Assembly (NCBI GenBank): GCA_000181795.3
Contig: CM012954.1
Location: 5,041,374-5,105,373 of the forward strand
Origin: Trichinella spiralis
Taxonomy: Eukaryota; Nematoda; Enoplea; Trichinellida; Trichinellidae
Length of the DNA stretch: 64,000 bases
Direction of reading: 5' to 3'
The translations under genes and the position numbers were made by a program. Positions 24,569 to 36,121 of the stretch are shown here, piece by piece (positions within the stretch are counted from its first letter, which is position 1; the number at the start of each line of letters is the position of its first letter). The notes under the pieces are model-generated. The model saw only the letters and a list, made by a program, of their open reading frames with translations, was not told where the DNA came from and searched no databases.

Positions 24569-24893
24569 TCAATGTGTGTAATGTCTGGTGCCGACAGACG
24601 GCGGTGGTGTCGAACGTTTGTCTGGATACAAATTTCGACGCTGAAAAAATAAAAACACTTCCCGCTAGTTAGTTCACAATCTAACAATAATATTATGATT
24701 AATAATTTATAATAAAACATGCTTTAATAAAGATATGAATATTGAAAATGACCCGATAAATGCGCTTTACCTGCAAAGAGGCAGCAAGCGAATGGACGAG
24801 ACGATATGCGTTGGCAAAATTCTCCCAGTCGGCCGACGTCAGAAAAGTTTCATTTCCTTCCTCGTCATGACTCTCCAAGCAGAGCAAATGGGG
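24569..24893 (-). CDS. Last two exons of an unidentified gene
   Basis: The exon at 24771-24893 has an excellent acceptor (tttgttccag) and donor (TTGCAG/GTAAAG). It encodes 41 residues including SHDEEGNETFLTSADWENF and RLVHSLAASLQ. The following exon at 24569-24640 has the acceptor ttttttcag, joins in phase 0 and reads RRNLYPDKRSTPPPSVG to a TGA. The composition is protein-like, the introns are short like those of the recognised genes, and the other frames are closed. I do not recognise the family; a helical, soluble protein is suggested. Exon candidates at 25.05-25.27 and 26.60-26.72 kb on the same strand may belong to it. The candidate distal PIM start follows about 275 bp further on the same strand. 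Confidence 0.55.
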
Positions 24894-25045
24894 CTGGAAC
24901 AAAACAAAAAAAAAGTAAATAGCATAAAAATAAAAGGAAAAAAAATAATAAGTGATAAAATTATAAAATAAGGAAGTGAAAATTAAATCAACCAACTACA
25001 CTATTATTTATTTATCTATTTACTAGTTGTACTTTGATCACATAC

Positions 25046-25269
25046 CAACAAATTCAACCGTACAAGATTTTTCTATCACTGTTGAATCTTTGGTGGTTTG
25101 GTTGAAAATTTTCCACAATAATGGACAAATTTCGTCAAGAATAAATTTTTTAAACAAATATAACATTCTACGAGAAATTCATTTGCATAATTACCATTCA
25201 TTTTTGCATAGATCAATAATGAGCCTCATCACTACCGGAAGTATGAACAGCACTTGCGGAAAATGTTCG
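25046..25269 (-). CDS. Two adjacent exon-like segments, unidentified
   Basis: Segment 25195-25269 reads SEHFPQVLFILPVVMRLIID and continues to CKNEW, between an acceptor (ctgttaag) and the donor TG/GTAATT. Segment 25046-25167 reads MLYLFKKFILDEICPLLWKI and on to VEFVG, ending at the donor G/GTATGT. They are 27 bases apart. That gap has GT-AG ends, but removing it leaves a TGA at the join, and 27 bases is too short for an ordinary animal intron. The amino acids suggest amphipathic helices as in HEAT-type proteins. They may be exons of the gene ending at 24569, separated by an exon I missed, or a damaged copy. The phase at 25046 (1) does not fit the next exon (0). Confidence 0.3.
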
Positions 25270-26603
25270 CTTAACAGCAATTTATAAAATGCAAATTTTC
25301 ACCAAATTATCCTGCAACTTTTCCCCCCATTGCATTTCTCTTCTAGCCCGGCTTTATTTTCCGCTTTCAAAAACGATGAACAGTGGTGAATGATAATTTC
25401 CGCCCAATTACGCAACAATCATCACAATTTCACTATACTAACAAATGAAAAGCACAAAAAGAATAAAACAAAACGATGACAACACATTTGCCTATCCCCG
25501 TGACGATACTGCTAAGATGTCGTCGTAGTTGTGAAACTAAATTTTGGAAAAATTCAAATTCACATGCAAATATTAGCAACAACATTAAATAAAAATATTT
25601 TTTTTTACAATGACGTAATATTTTGTGTATTCAAAGAAAAATTGTCTGCTTTTCAAAATAATAATATTAATATTAACATTTCACATGATAACAAGCAAAA
25701 TTCACTATTACGACAATATAAAAAACACTTATTCAACGCAATCACAATCACAACGCAAAGAATTACAAAATAAGAAATAAAAATATTAAATCAATAAAAA
25801 AAAATACCATTTTCTCACAAAAATTAACTCAGTTTCAATGAACTCAGAACTCAAAACGGTCAGTACAGAATTTCATACTGTAGCAAAAAAAACTGCAAAC
25901 AGCAAAAACTAACCCACTCAAAATCTGCCAATTGGACTTTTTCAGTTAATCAAAGAATTCAATTTTTCCCCCAAAATACTCATCAAGCACCAAAAAATGA
26001 ATTAATTAATTTTGAAAATATACAACTAAACCTTTTCCATATTATAAGCAAAAAAAAGAATAACTGATACACTTTCTAAACAGGTACAACATTCCCCGCT
26101 CAAAATTACCAACTGTCAATGCCACTTTAAATTACCAGAAAAAAAACAGTGGGTGAAACTGAAAAAATTAACTAACCTATTTTGCATACGTTTAAAAATT
26201 CTTCAACTTTCATCACATCGTTTCATGGACAACAACATCACTATACTACCTGCAAAATGTGAACAATAAAAATAACAACACATCGCAATGATGAATATAA
26301 ACTTGAAATTTGCAATTTTTCAAATAAAAATTATTTAATAATCATTTTAAATAACAATACCGACGACGTAACACAACTTTCTCATTTTATCGAGAGAAAA
26401 AGTAATTTTTACTAATAAGTCAGCAGAAACTGAGAAAATTTTAATATTATCTTAAAAACAAAACTGCCCTCAAACAATTAATTTTTCAGAATCCCTGTGT
26501 AACCTTGGAAATATTGTTTGTTCATCATATCAAGACATCAGTGAAGGTAAAAAAAATGAAAGATAAAAATGAAAAATGAAAACAATTCCAATTCCACCTT
26601 TAC

Positions 26604-26721
26604 CAACGTCTCTGGCTAGTGAAGAAATCTGGTCAATAATGGTGCTTATCTGTGACAGCCTAATCAAATTAAGCAATGACCGAATGTCTGCTTTGACTAC
26701 AAGTCCATTTGAGATGCTCTT
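26604..26721 (-). CDS. Candidate exon, unidentified helical protein
   Basis: After the acceptor-like gcagttacag comes an open frame of 39 codons, KSISNGLVVKADIRSLLNLI and then RLSQISTIIDQISSLARDV, ending at G/GTAAAGG in phase 1. The frame is closed by two TGA codons just upstream, so the segment is delimited. The heptad-like spacing of Leu and Ile suggests a helix pair. No family is recognised. It lies on the strand of the unidentified exons at 24.6-25.3 kb and could be an upstream exon of that gene. Confidence 0.4.
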
Positions 26722-28056
26722 CTGTAACTGCTCTACATATCATCATCGATCTTTGTCTGTCTGTCTGTCTGTCTTATTCAAGCAATTCAGTGGTTGGAAT
26801 AGGAACAAAAGCGACAAAGTGACAAAATCATCATCTCTCACGTTGATCGTTCACTGTTTATGGCTGTTAAGCAAAAGATAAAAATATACCATGTCGTATG
26901 GAAAAGTTCTACCATTCAGAGTCAAAAAACAGCATATTAAAAAAATATTCATCCCGTTACTTATTATCACATAAAACAACATTCAGCAAATGTAAAGAAA
27001 AGATATAAATTTATATTATATATAAATTATTCCGTTATAATATAATGAATTATCATTCCGTTATATATACGGCGCACAATTATATCATTTTTTTCTCAAA
27101 TAATTGACCGTGTTCAAATCAAACAACACTTATCAGTGATCAACAAACAATATCTATTTCACATAGTCGACATTCTCAAGAAATAGAAGTACATAAAAAC
27201 AAGTAATCCAAACTGCGTTGATAGAAATCATATATATAGATATATATACATCACTCAGTACACATTAATTAAAATTACTTGAAATTAAATTACATTTTAT
27301 CACAAAATCAATTCAAAATAAATTTCAACTACAGTAAATATAACGCAAGTAGAATACTGTTGTGGCAACAAAAGATCATTTGAAATAACTAAATCGACCA
27401 AATTCAATTTACTGCAGAACAGAATTTCAAATTGCTTAAAACTATTCAGAAGAAATTCACGCAAAATTATTACCAATCATCTTAAAACAAAATACTTATA
27501 TTTATTAGTTTCACTGCACAGTCAACGAACTAACATTCAATGACTATATTGATCAAATCGGTAATTTAGGCATTTCAAACATAAAATGTACAAATAAATT
27601 ATACCGCAATAAAAGTAGATAAAGAGGTAAATTATCAAATAAACTTCAATTGTATTATGAAAGAAAAAAAATGACATGAAAATAAAGAAATAAAAATAAA
27701 GCGCAAATTTTTGTTCAAGTACTTACCAAAGTAAAATTTTTCGCATTGTTCTACAAGAAGCAAAAAAAGATTCGGAAAATGATAAGCTTTCTAATCAGGG
27801 GACGATGTTCGAATCAACAAATTTCAAAACGCCAAACACGAACATTACCTAAAATTTCATCAAAATATATATATAACAATCAAAATGACAACCAAAATGT
27901 CTTTCTTTTACAAAAAAAAATTTCAATAATAAATTTAAATCACAAAATTCATATTGAAATACACTGTTACATAAAAAATAAATTAATAAAAATAGCAATT
28001 AAAAAAAATCAGCACATACCATCAAATTATCGAAAACTAGATATAAAATTGCAAAA
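26722..28056. other. AT-rich spacer downstream of GPATCH3
   Basis: Very AT-rich sequence without a recognisable gene. A short (GTCT)n run lies at 26755-26774. The plus frame at 27746-28117 has a Lys, Asn and Ile-rich composition expected of random AT-rich DNA and overlaps the end of GPATCH3 on the other strand, so I do not count it as a gene. Confidence 0.5.
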
Positions 28057-29959
28057 TCACGGCTGCCGTTTTTTCATGTACGTTAGTTCGGAACTGCGTT
28101 TCAAACTGTCCGGATAGTCTGTGATCTGTTCGTCGTCATAAATTGTCGAAATGATGTGCTTCTCTGTGAATTTTTTTGGAAAATTTCTACGTTGCAACTT
28201 TTCACCACGATATGCAAATCCAGACTTTTCTTTTCCAGTCTGCGCACTCTCGAGCATTTCTAAAGCTACAGGCAATGCACTGCCTTGGCCAGTTCTGCCC
28301 AAGCCGCTGCCTTCTTTCCATCCTTGCTTAAGAAGCAACTTCAATCCAATTCCTTTAGTGTATTTTTCAAATGCACCAAATTCGCTTTTTTTCATTCTAT
28401 CCAACGATTCTTCAATTGCACTTTTTTTGCTATATTTTTTCCGACTGCTTCCAACGGTTTCTTTTTCACTCGGCTAGATAAAAATGATATGATTACACAC
28501 AAATTACTACTACCACGGACACACGTCTGCTTCGATCTTAATGCGATATGTGAACAAATACAAATAATTTTCCAAAAAAAACATTAACATTACAAATCGT
28601 CTCATTACAAACATTAAAATTAATTATCTATTAATCAATCTTTCTCCTAATTTTAATCTGTCCGTCTTTTTAATTTCAACAGTTTTCGAAGTGCATCATT
28701 TTTTCATCAACTCTCCAATGCCTTATACAGTAAAACTTAATTCTTCAACATCACAATTGTACAGTAAACAATAACAACGTGAAAAATAAAAATTACAAAT
28801 AATGAAATGAGAAAATATTTTAAATTCACTTACTTCAAAAGTTTTTATTTTACATTTTAATTAAAAAAGCTTTCAAAAATTTTAAAATTAACATTTATAT
28901 AGTATAGAAAAAGAAAAAACTTACCTGTTTAAATACAGAATCACTTAATTGACCAGATTGAATCATTGCCATCCGACGAATTTCCAATGAATCTTTTGCA
29001 TCTTTGTCAGCTGAATCGTATTCTTCACTGCCTTCAGCATAATATGCACTCATATCTATATCCCATTGGTCAGCCCATTTTTCATCTGTATCATTTTCAG
29101 CTTGAGATCGTTGAAACGCGTCCGTGTTGAACACTAAGCCGGGGCCACCTTTCTCCCACACAATTTCCATTTCCTCTTCGTACAATGTTTCCTTGAGCCT
29201 GTCTTGCTTTCCTGGATCATCATGGAAAGCTTCATGACGTTCCCATTCCTCGCACTGATCGTCGTCGCCGTCTTCTTCTTCGGACAGCTCTTTCAATATG
29301 GATGTAGTGGAATATTCGCTAGCTTCAACGGGCTGTGTTTCGTACGCAAATGGAATTTCCACACCAGATCGCTGACTTGATCGAGATGTTCGATCGTAAA
29401 TACCCAATTTTCTGATCATGTGCGGTGGAAATTTGCACTGCTTTATAAAGTTCAAAATGACACATGTCGGAGTGCCGACGTTTCCATTTGGCAGTAGAGC
29501 AGGTGGTTTCAGCTGACGCATCACTACATAAGATATTCCTTTAGTTCCATTGTTCTGCTGTGACGATGATAGAAATGAATGTGGATCTTTGCATTTTACA
29601 ATGCAACATTTTCCATCCACGTTAAGCTCTGAATGTAAAGCCCAATCCTTTCCATGATATCGTCGAATGAAAAGATCACGATCAGACAATGTCATGAGAA
29701 CCAATGCATAATTTTTATTATTAAACGATCGCTCCGCTTTAGAAGAAGCATCATCTTCTTTGCAAAAAAACTGTTCAGCTTGAATAATTTCAGGACAATG
29801 CAAATAGTGGAAGCAATGAAATCGCTGTTCTTCTACAAATGTTGAGAAAAACTGACGAAGATGTTTCGATCGAAAATTCTTTGGTATGTTGCGTACAACA
29901 GCATATACTAACTTGTCACCAGAGCTTTCACAGCCAGAACTGCTTTCAGTCTTATTCAT
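28057..29959 (-). CDS. GPATCH3: G-patch domain-containing protein 3
   Basis: Two exons, 28925-29959 and 28057-28473, join in phase 0 (CAG/GTAAGT donor, tatctag acceptor) to give 483 residues, against 525 in the human protein as I recall it. The N-terminal part matches the family (KLVYAVVRNIPKNFRSKHLR and RFHCFHYLHCPE), followed by NGNVGTPTCVILNFIKQCK. An acidic stretch leads into EEWERHEAFHDD, then WEKGGPGLVF and DQWDIDMSAYY, all family landmarks. The G-patch begins at TKGIGLKLLLKQGWKEGSGL in exon 2 and the protein continues to ISTIYDDE near the end. G-patch proteins bind RNA or partner with DEAH helicases. In humans GPATCH3 has been reported as nuclear and as dampening RIG-I-like receptor signalling; whether this holds here is unknown. 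The start is the only ATG ahead of the conserved N-terminus. Confidence 0.95.
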
Positions 29960-30234
29960 AATTCTGAAGCAATAGTGAAATTTTAAATGAATATCATTCG
30001 TAAATAAAAAAACAACACTACTAAATCATAAGCTACCTCAAAAAAATACTGAAAATCAACTGTCAAGTTATTATATTACACATTTTATAATGAAATAATA
30101 GATTACTATTTTTCAATTTTAATAACTGTAATTACACAGGTCAACAAATTGAAACTTTTTTTCTAGGGTTTACTAAATTACGATTGATTTTTAATAATTT
30201 TGCTATGCAGATTTCAAAAATGTTAATGAATTTT

Positions 30235-30893
30235 TCCCATCACATACAGTTTTTTCGCAATGTGTACGTGGGTATGCACGTATTGTTGTTCCCGGAGCAA
30301 GCATATGTTTTGACTGCAGTCTGAATCCTAGTATTTCAACTCCAACTTGGAGAGACCTAGATCTCGAACAAAGTCGTTCAACTCACACTGTGTGTGCAAA
30401 GAGCTGAGGTGTATTTTCATGCTCCATTTCAAAGTCGCTGTCAGTGATGGTTTCTCTGCCACTTCCTTCATCACTTGGGACAATTGTGTCCATGCTATCC
30501 CCGGTGGTGATGGAATGGGTACATCAGGACCATGGGGAACAGGCCTTGTAGCAGATGGAAGATTTGGATAAGAAATATATTTTCCGTTTTTCGCATTATA
30601 ACCCCTTACATTGCTAAGACATGGTTTTGTGGTTCCCGCCACACCATAGGCACACCAAAGGGAAGAGATTTCAATGTTTTTTTGCTCCATTTCCGCAACT
30701 GCTCAACACATGTGTGGCAGACTATATGTATTGTGGCCCAAGACTTGTCTTGATCTCCTAGCTTTATACCAAAGTATGCGAAATATGCCTTCTTCACAAA
30801 ATCTGTTATTTTCTGCCTGCTACTCTTCACTACAAAACTGCCGCAAATGTGACAAAATGAATCTGGACTACTTAGACACTTTCGTGATGACAT
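30235..30893 (-). pseudogene. Frameshifted copy of a Cys-containing invertebrate multigene family
   Basis: The frame opens with MSSRKCLSSPDSFCHICGSF and runs through FAYFGIKLGDQDKSW, IHIVCHTCVEQLRKW and FGVPMVWREPQNHV, then stops near 30606. The match continues in a second frame with GYNAKNGKYISYPNLPSA, RPVPHGPDVPIPSPP and ELNDFVRDLGLSK, stopping at 30328. A third frame then continues with LQSKHMLAPGTT down to about 30235. Two frameshifts therefore break one protein, and its C-terminal half is missing. I recall very similar uncharacterised proteins in many invertebrates in many copies, probably carried by or related to mobile elements; that is memory, not a search. The two CxxC pairs suggest a small zinc-binding module. 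Confidence 0.75.
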
Positions 30894-32053
30894 TTTTCGT
30901 TACTGCAGGGTCTCCTTACATGTTTATGTCTTGTATGACTCTCTTAAAACAGAAAGCACAATGTGTTACATACGTACAATAGTGGAAAAAGTAATATAGC
31001 GCGGTGTGAAAAACGGCACGTGATGGGAAAAAACAAATATCATTTTCATAATCAGCATGCCAGAAATACCCAAAATCAGCTAATATTTGGGAGACCCCCG
31101 AAAATCATGTTGACCAGTATTACCAATAATTGCTTGCAATCAAGTATTTCAAGCTATGATTGACGTTACTGGAATCATTTGAATTAGATATCATTTAATT
31201 TTATCATTTAAAAAAGTGAGCAAATCTACTTTCAATCAGTATGCTTAATTTAAATAACTCTATTTTTAAGCTACATAAATCAGCATTATCATACATACAA
31301 ACTTTCCAGAATATATCAACTGAAATGAAAATATATGCAAAGCGCTGTAAAGAACACACCGTAAGAAACAAATTGGATTCAGCTAAATAACTACATTTTA
31401 ATACAATGTATTTTAACATTTTATTAAGTAAATGTTGAATCAAATGAAATCAAGCCAAACTAAACGAAAACAAAACAAAACAAAACAAACTCCCAGACAG
31501 AAGCTTATATGTATATTTATAATGTTAATAAAATATAAATGAGCTTACCAAAGAAAAATATCGCAATAATGCTGTTTTATTATAAAAAATATGCTTTTCA
31601 ATAACAGACTGGATTTTCAACAGCGGCAAACTGCTTATTTAACATGCAAAAATCTGATACTTCCATTACAAGAATACTGTAGAGTTGTGATGTGCAAGAT
31701 TATAATTTTTGTAATATTTCTAAAAATATTCACTACATCCAGAGTTGATTAATTTTTATTTAAACAAAGCTTAAATTATTAATTTTATTGTGGTGCAACT
31801 CGACCTGTCCGCTTTATCAAAAAGGCTAAGTTTTCAATGGTTACGTGTACTTTATCGTCAGATACAATCAGATGATGGTATCTCGTTTGGGATAACAGAT
31901 AATTTTTTCATTTAAAAACTTCAGTAAATGTTAGAAAATTAAACATGCAGATTTGAAATAATTTTTGATGCGCGCAATTTTACACATTTAATATTGTTGT
32001 GTCATACTGTGAAGGTGAAAATTTGTCATGGCCTATAATGTGTGATAATAGCT
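30894..32053. other. Spacer without recognisable gene
   Basis: AT-rich. No terminal inverted repeats or target-site duplication were apparent around the pseudogene at 30.2-30.9 kb. A (CAAAA)n-like run is at 31468-31487. An ATTAAA at about 31990 on the minus strand could serve as the polyadenylation signal of the exon candidates at 32.05-32.67 kb. Confidence 0.4.
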
Positions 32054-32670
32054 TCAACAGTACAAGTACAACTTTGTACTGATTGTAAAGCAACTCGAAA
32101 GAATATTTGTTCTTTGAACAGCATTTGATGATGAAAAACATAAAAAGAAGGAAGCATCCTGTTTCTCCTCGTCAAACATGCAGTTTTGACTGCATTGTAT
32201 AAATTGATCAGTAACTGTTTTTCTCTTTGCAAAATAAGTATATATACACTACCGATACGTTTAGATTGTAATCAAACGCTGTCTCTACTTATCTGACCAA
32301 ATATTAAAACTAAAAACACTACTAATGACGAATCTTTGGTCTTGTTACTTAGTGAAAATTGATTTTGTTAACCAATCGAATAATAAAACGTGCAAAACTT
32401 CTTCAAGTGAGCCAATGTACACTTTCACGTCGATAAATACATGCATATATACAAACACTATCCACTATGACTTTGTGTACAAGTTGTGCCTAAATACACT
32501 CAGTCTGTGTAATGAAATCGAAATTGATTAAATATTTGACATAAGTTAGATTCGAAAAATTTGTCTACCCGTTGCCACTCGGCCAGTCTTATTCTTTGTG
32601 GAACGGCTGCTGCAGACTGCTGTCGTTCACGTATCTGTCGAATAACTGTCCATTTTTCCAATCTTTCAAT
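32054..32670 (-). CDS. Two candidate exons of an unidentified gene
   Basis: Exon 32569-32670 sits between gtaggtag and the donor CGG/GTAGAC. It reads IERLEKWTVIRQIRERQQSA then AVPQRIRLAEWQR, which looks like a charged helix. In phase 0 it can join 32054-32224, which follows ttttgcaaag and reads RKTVTDQFIQCSQNCMFDEE through to YLYC and a TGA. Phase and strand agree, and the 344-bp gap is longer than typical introns of the recognised genes here but acceptable. No family is recognised. Further upstream on the minus strand the stretch 33.1-33.25 kb offers competing short frames that I could not resolve. Treat as a lead. Confidence 0.35.
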
Positions 32671-34950
32671 CTACCTACAGTCATCTACAGCTAATACACA
32701 CATATGTATCTGGAATTTCATGCATTTTCAACATTTCATATCTGCTTATTTTTCATCTATTGGTAGGTAAGTGAGCTTATTTTGCACGACTATTTGCCAA
32801 TATTTGCAACAAACGTTCACAAGAGCAAATCCGAAAAATTCTGCTTTGAAACAAGGTTATATCATACATCATTAAAATCCTTATCAGTGTCATTGGGATA
32901 TTAAGATTAATAGATTAATATTTGTGACATTTGTGATAATTTAACTGCGTGCACTTTTGAACCGAAGCTGTGCATAATAACAACAACGTTCAGGAGGACA
33001 TTTGCATTGTTCGTGAAATTTCACATTTCTCTGCCCGGAACTCTTGTTCACCAGTGTTGTTTATCTTCATGCTTTTCAATCAGCGTTTGTCCTGTTGACT
33101 TGTTCTGGTTATTGGTATCCTGCCCCTCATTATTGAATAATCTTACATTTCTGGCATTTGTATTCGAATTTTTCCTTCAAGCTCATCATTTGCTTCACTT
33201 CTACGCTTGTTTTTCAGCTTTCTTGGCAAATTTTTAGAAGAAAAAGAAAATACTAATACTTGCAATTAGAAAATTGTTCACCTTGAACGTCCTTGTTTAC
33301 AGAATTGCTTATCACTTCTGTAGTCAGATTAGTTTTGTTTAGATTTTGATGATGAAATATTTTATTACATCAGTTAGTGTTATTCTGAAAGTTAAGTTGC
33401 AATATCTTCCTTCAACGCTATCTACATAAATCACATTTTCAAATAGCACAGTTACTGTTAATGCAAACAGATTGCTTATTGGTAGAGAAAAATAAACAAA
33501 AAAGATTGAAACTGGACCGTCAATGGCTAATTCAAGCTCACTTGCCCACGCTGAGCAATCATCGTAACTGATGATGATTCAAATTACCTATGCTAACGGG
33601 CAACATGCTTTCAGGGCACAAATCATTTCGCAAATTTTATACTAGTTTTCAATTTTCAATTTCAACAAGCGCAATTTTCTTCCTCAAAGCCAATACATGA
33701 AAAGCTATACATTATCCAGATTTTCTTAATTTATACAAAAAATCTAATAATCAAATAATATCTCAGACATATGCTTCGTATATAATGTAATGTATTCAGA
33801 TCAAATTTTGTTTCAATACTTTCCTTTATTTTTAATTAAATACTTCATTGGGGTATGAAAATTATTTTTTTTTTAAATGACCGCTATAAACAAGAATCAA
33901 CTTATGATGTGTTTCTACGCTAGCTGATGAAAGACACATTTTATTTCCGGTTTAGCAGTATCAAAGTTATAAGTGTTCATTAAATGCCCACAGATGTTTA
34001 TTTCTCTCATTTTAAGAAAATAAAATAGCAAAAGCTTACTTAAATTTCATAAATGCTCAAGCAGAAATAAAAGGCTGGTTTTCATTATTCATTATATACA
34101 TGCTAGCCAAGGATGTTGTAAAATGTTTTGTCGTTCATTTGAAATTGTACTATTGCTGTTCTCAGCTAATGAAGTTATTCATGCAAATTAACTTTTTCAT
34201 GATAAGACAGATTTTGTTTCTTATATTTCATCACACAGTATGTAAATTTAAATATAATGAAACAATAAAAGGGCTGCTTTGACGTGCGCATTAATAAATT
34301 GTATAATGCGTCTATTGGGTAAAACTGAATTGATTTGCTGTTCATAAAAAATAAGAATAAGAAGAATTTCATAATATGAAAATCTCAATCAAATTTACAA
34401 AAGCATTTGTGGAATAATAAAAAAAAAAGTGAACACAAGTGAATAAAAATATGTCAAATGATAAGCTTATTTGCAGTTTGATAGTTCAACTGACATATCA
34501 GAAAGCCAATATGATTGACAAATAACTGCTTTAGGTGTCAATGTGATAAAATACATTAGCAGCAAGTTTTTTTTAATTTGATCAGTTTTAAGCTTCAAGA
34601 ACGTTTACAGGAAGATTAATTGCATTTTCTAAGAACAGTCTATGCTAAATGCTCATCAAAACCATGCAAAACAGTTTTAATAGTCAAAAATAGGGGCAAC
34701 TATCCCATGATCATAAAGAATACGTTTCCTTGTTATATTTTTTCCTATAATTTGTTTTCAGTTTAAGATTAATTTGTAATTTAATAACGTAAATGAAGCA
34801 TTGGTGTAGTCATTTTACGGTGTAAAAGGAAAATTCACAGAAAGCACAAAAACATAAAAGCGTTAATGCAAAATATTAGCAAGGTTATTTTTGTAAATTT
34901 AGTAAAACAATAGTATAAAATAAATTTGATTTGCTTATAAACATTTCATA

Positions 34951-34981
<31 letters not shown>

Positions 34982-35830
34982 CATATAATGTGTGACGCAA
35001 CATAGTGTTTACTTTCAAAATAGCACAAAAGTCGAATGAAGTAAAAATTTGTTTTTCAACATAATAAAATCCCCTTTGGATAGTAAAGTAGGGTAGAAAA
35101 CCATTAATCTGGTTGTTTATTTTCCATTTAAATAATTCAAATTTAAAGAACCCTGCATTCCACATAATGGAGAAAGAAACTGCAACCAACATTAAAAGGT
35201 GTCTTTTATAAAAGTCGGTATAAATAAACAGATAAACTGATGTTATATATGGTATGAAATTTCAATGAAAAATGGAAATAAATGCTTTCTATGTAGAAAA
35301 TATCGATAAGGATAAAGCAGATTTGTTGTTACAATCGATTGAACAAACAGAAAGCCATTACACACTTGTTTTGCCGTTATATTTTACTCTTTCCTCCAAG
35401 AGCCAGTTACTTTCCAATTGATCAATGGATTTAACTTCTCCATGATAAATAAATAAATAAATATACGTATATATTTGCGTATGTATTTTTTGTAACTTTT
35501 AAAATTATATATGCCAATATTATAAATATATCAAAATGAAAAATAAATAGCTATGAAGAAGAAAGAAAGTTTGTTAAAATGTTCCTTTTTATAATATTGT
35601 GCAAAAGGAAATTGCTCCTCCCATCAGTTCTGGGGCATTTTTCATTTGCCATGCTTTAACCTCACATTCAAGTGTTGCTCTTTTATTGTGTTCGAGTGGG
35701 TCGTGTGCTCAATCCAGTTGCAGAGGTTAGCTGGGTAAAAAAATACTATGAAAAAACCATAGCACAGGTGCGCTTGCCACCCTTGTGGAGACCAGCCTTT
35801 TGTTGCCGAACACGAAGGTGGTCCGTCGTT
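32671..35830. other. AT-rich region without recognisable gene
   Basis: No recognised protein. A (TA)n run lies at 34954-34981. Short frames around 33007-33237 are open on both strands, and on the minus strand in more than one frame, which makes them unconvincing. Gene content, if any, would be small exons of the candidate at 32.05-32.67 kb. Confidence 0.4.
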
Positions 35831-36121
35831 CTACGACCATTGTCTTCCGGTCCAGACAGTGACCCGGCGCCGCCCCGACTTCAGCTGATCCACGCTAAGC
35901 GCCCGTGAATTGGTGCCATTTATTGAACAGTTAAAGCCTCTTAGATGTGGCCAGGTCGCGCAAAATGCACAATAAGCTGCCCAAACGACCGACCCGGATC
36001 GATCCGGATAAGTGAAAACAGCCTGCGGTCCAATTCCACACGTGCAAACGATCAAAATGAACATTATGATTTTCCAAGCTAGCCCAAAGGTCCAATCCAG
36101 TTCGACGTGCTGTTTCATCAT
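35831..36121 (-). CDS. Hypothetical ORF with a hydrophobic segment, unrecognised
   Basis: The frame of 96 codons starts MMKQHVELDWTFGLAWKIIM and has a hydrophobic stretch (IIMFILIVCTCGIG) long enough to cross a membrane, followed by YPDRSGSVVWAAYCAFC, which is also apolar. It lies in a GC-richer island (35.75-36.15 kb). The region just before the ATG (ttatgacag) could be a splice acceptor. The end of the frame (GRRRVTVWTGRQWS) looks like chance, so if real this is a 5' coding exon whose donor I cannot fix. Opposite-strand frames in the same island are also open, so this is weak. Confidence 0.25.
   Translation of the reverse strand: MMKQHVELDWTFGLAWKIIMFILIVCTCGIGPQAVFTYPDRSGSVVWAAYCAFCATWPHLRGFNCSINGTNSRALSVDQLKSGRRRVTVWTGRQWS

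Noticed and set aside
25168..25194. A 27-base GT-AG interval between two coding-like segments, and a similar 27-base interval near 33.14-33.16 kb, suggesting ultra-short introns.
   Set aside because: Removing the first leaves a TGA at the join and the second breaks the frame. Introns of the certain genes here are 51 bp or longer, so coincidence is more likely.
26640..26665. A TGTGACAGCC word resembling the miR-2 family.
   Set aside because: It lies inside a coding-like exon on the other strand and shows no hairpin precursor.
27805..27815. A GTTCGAATC word as in a tRNA T-loop.
   Set aside because: No acceptor or anticodon stems could be folded around it; no tRNA gene was found in the window.
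27746..28117. Plus-strand frame of 123 codons.
   Set aside because: Lys, Asn and Ile-rich composition typical of AT-rich non-coding DNA; it overlaps the certain C-terminal exon of GPATCH3 on the other strand.
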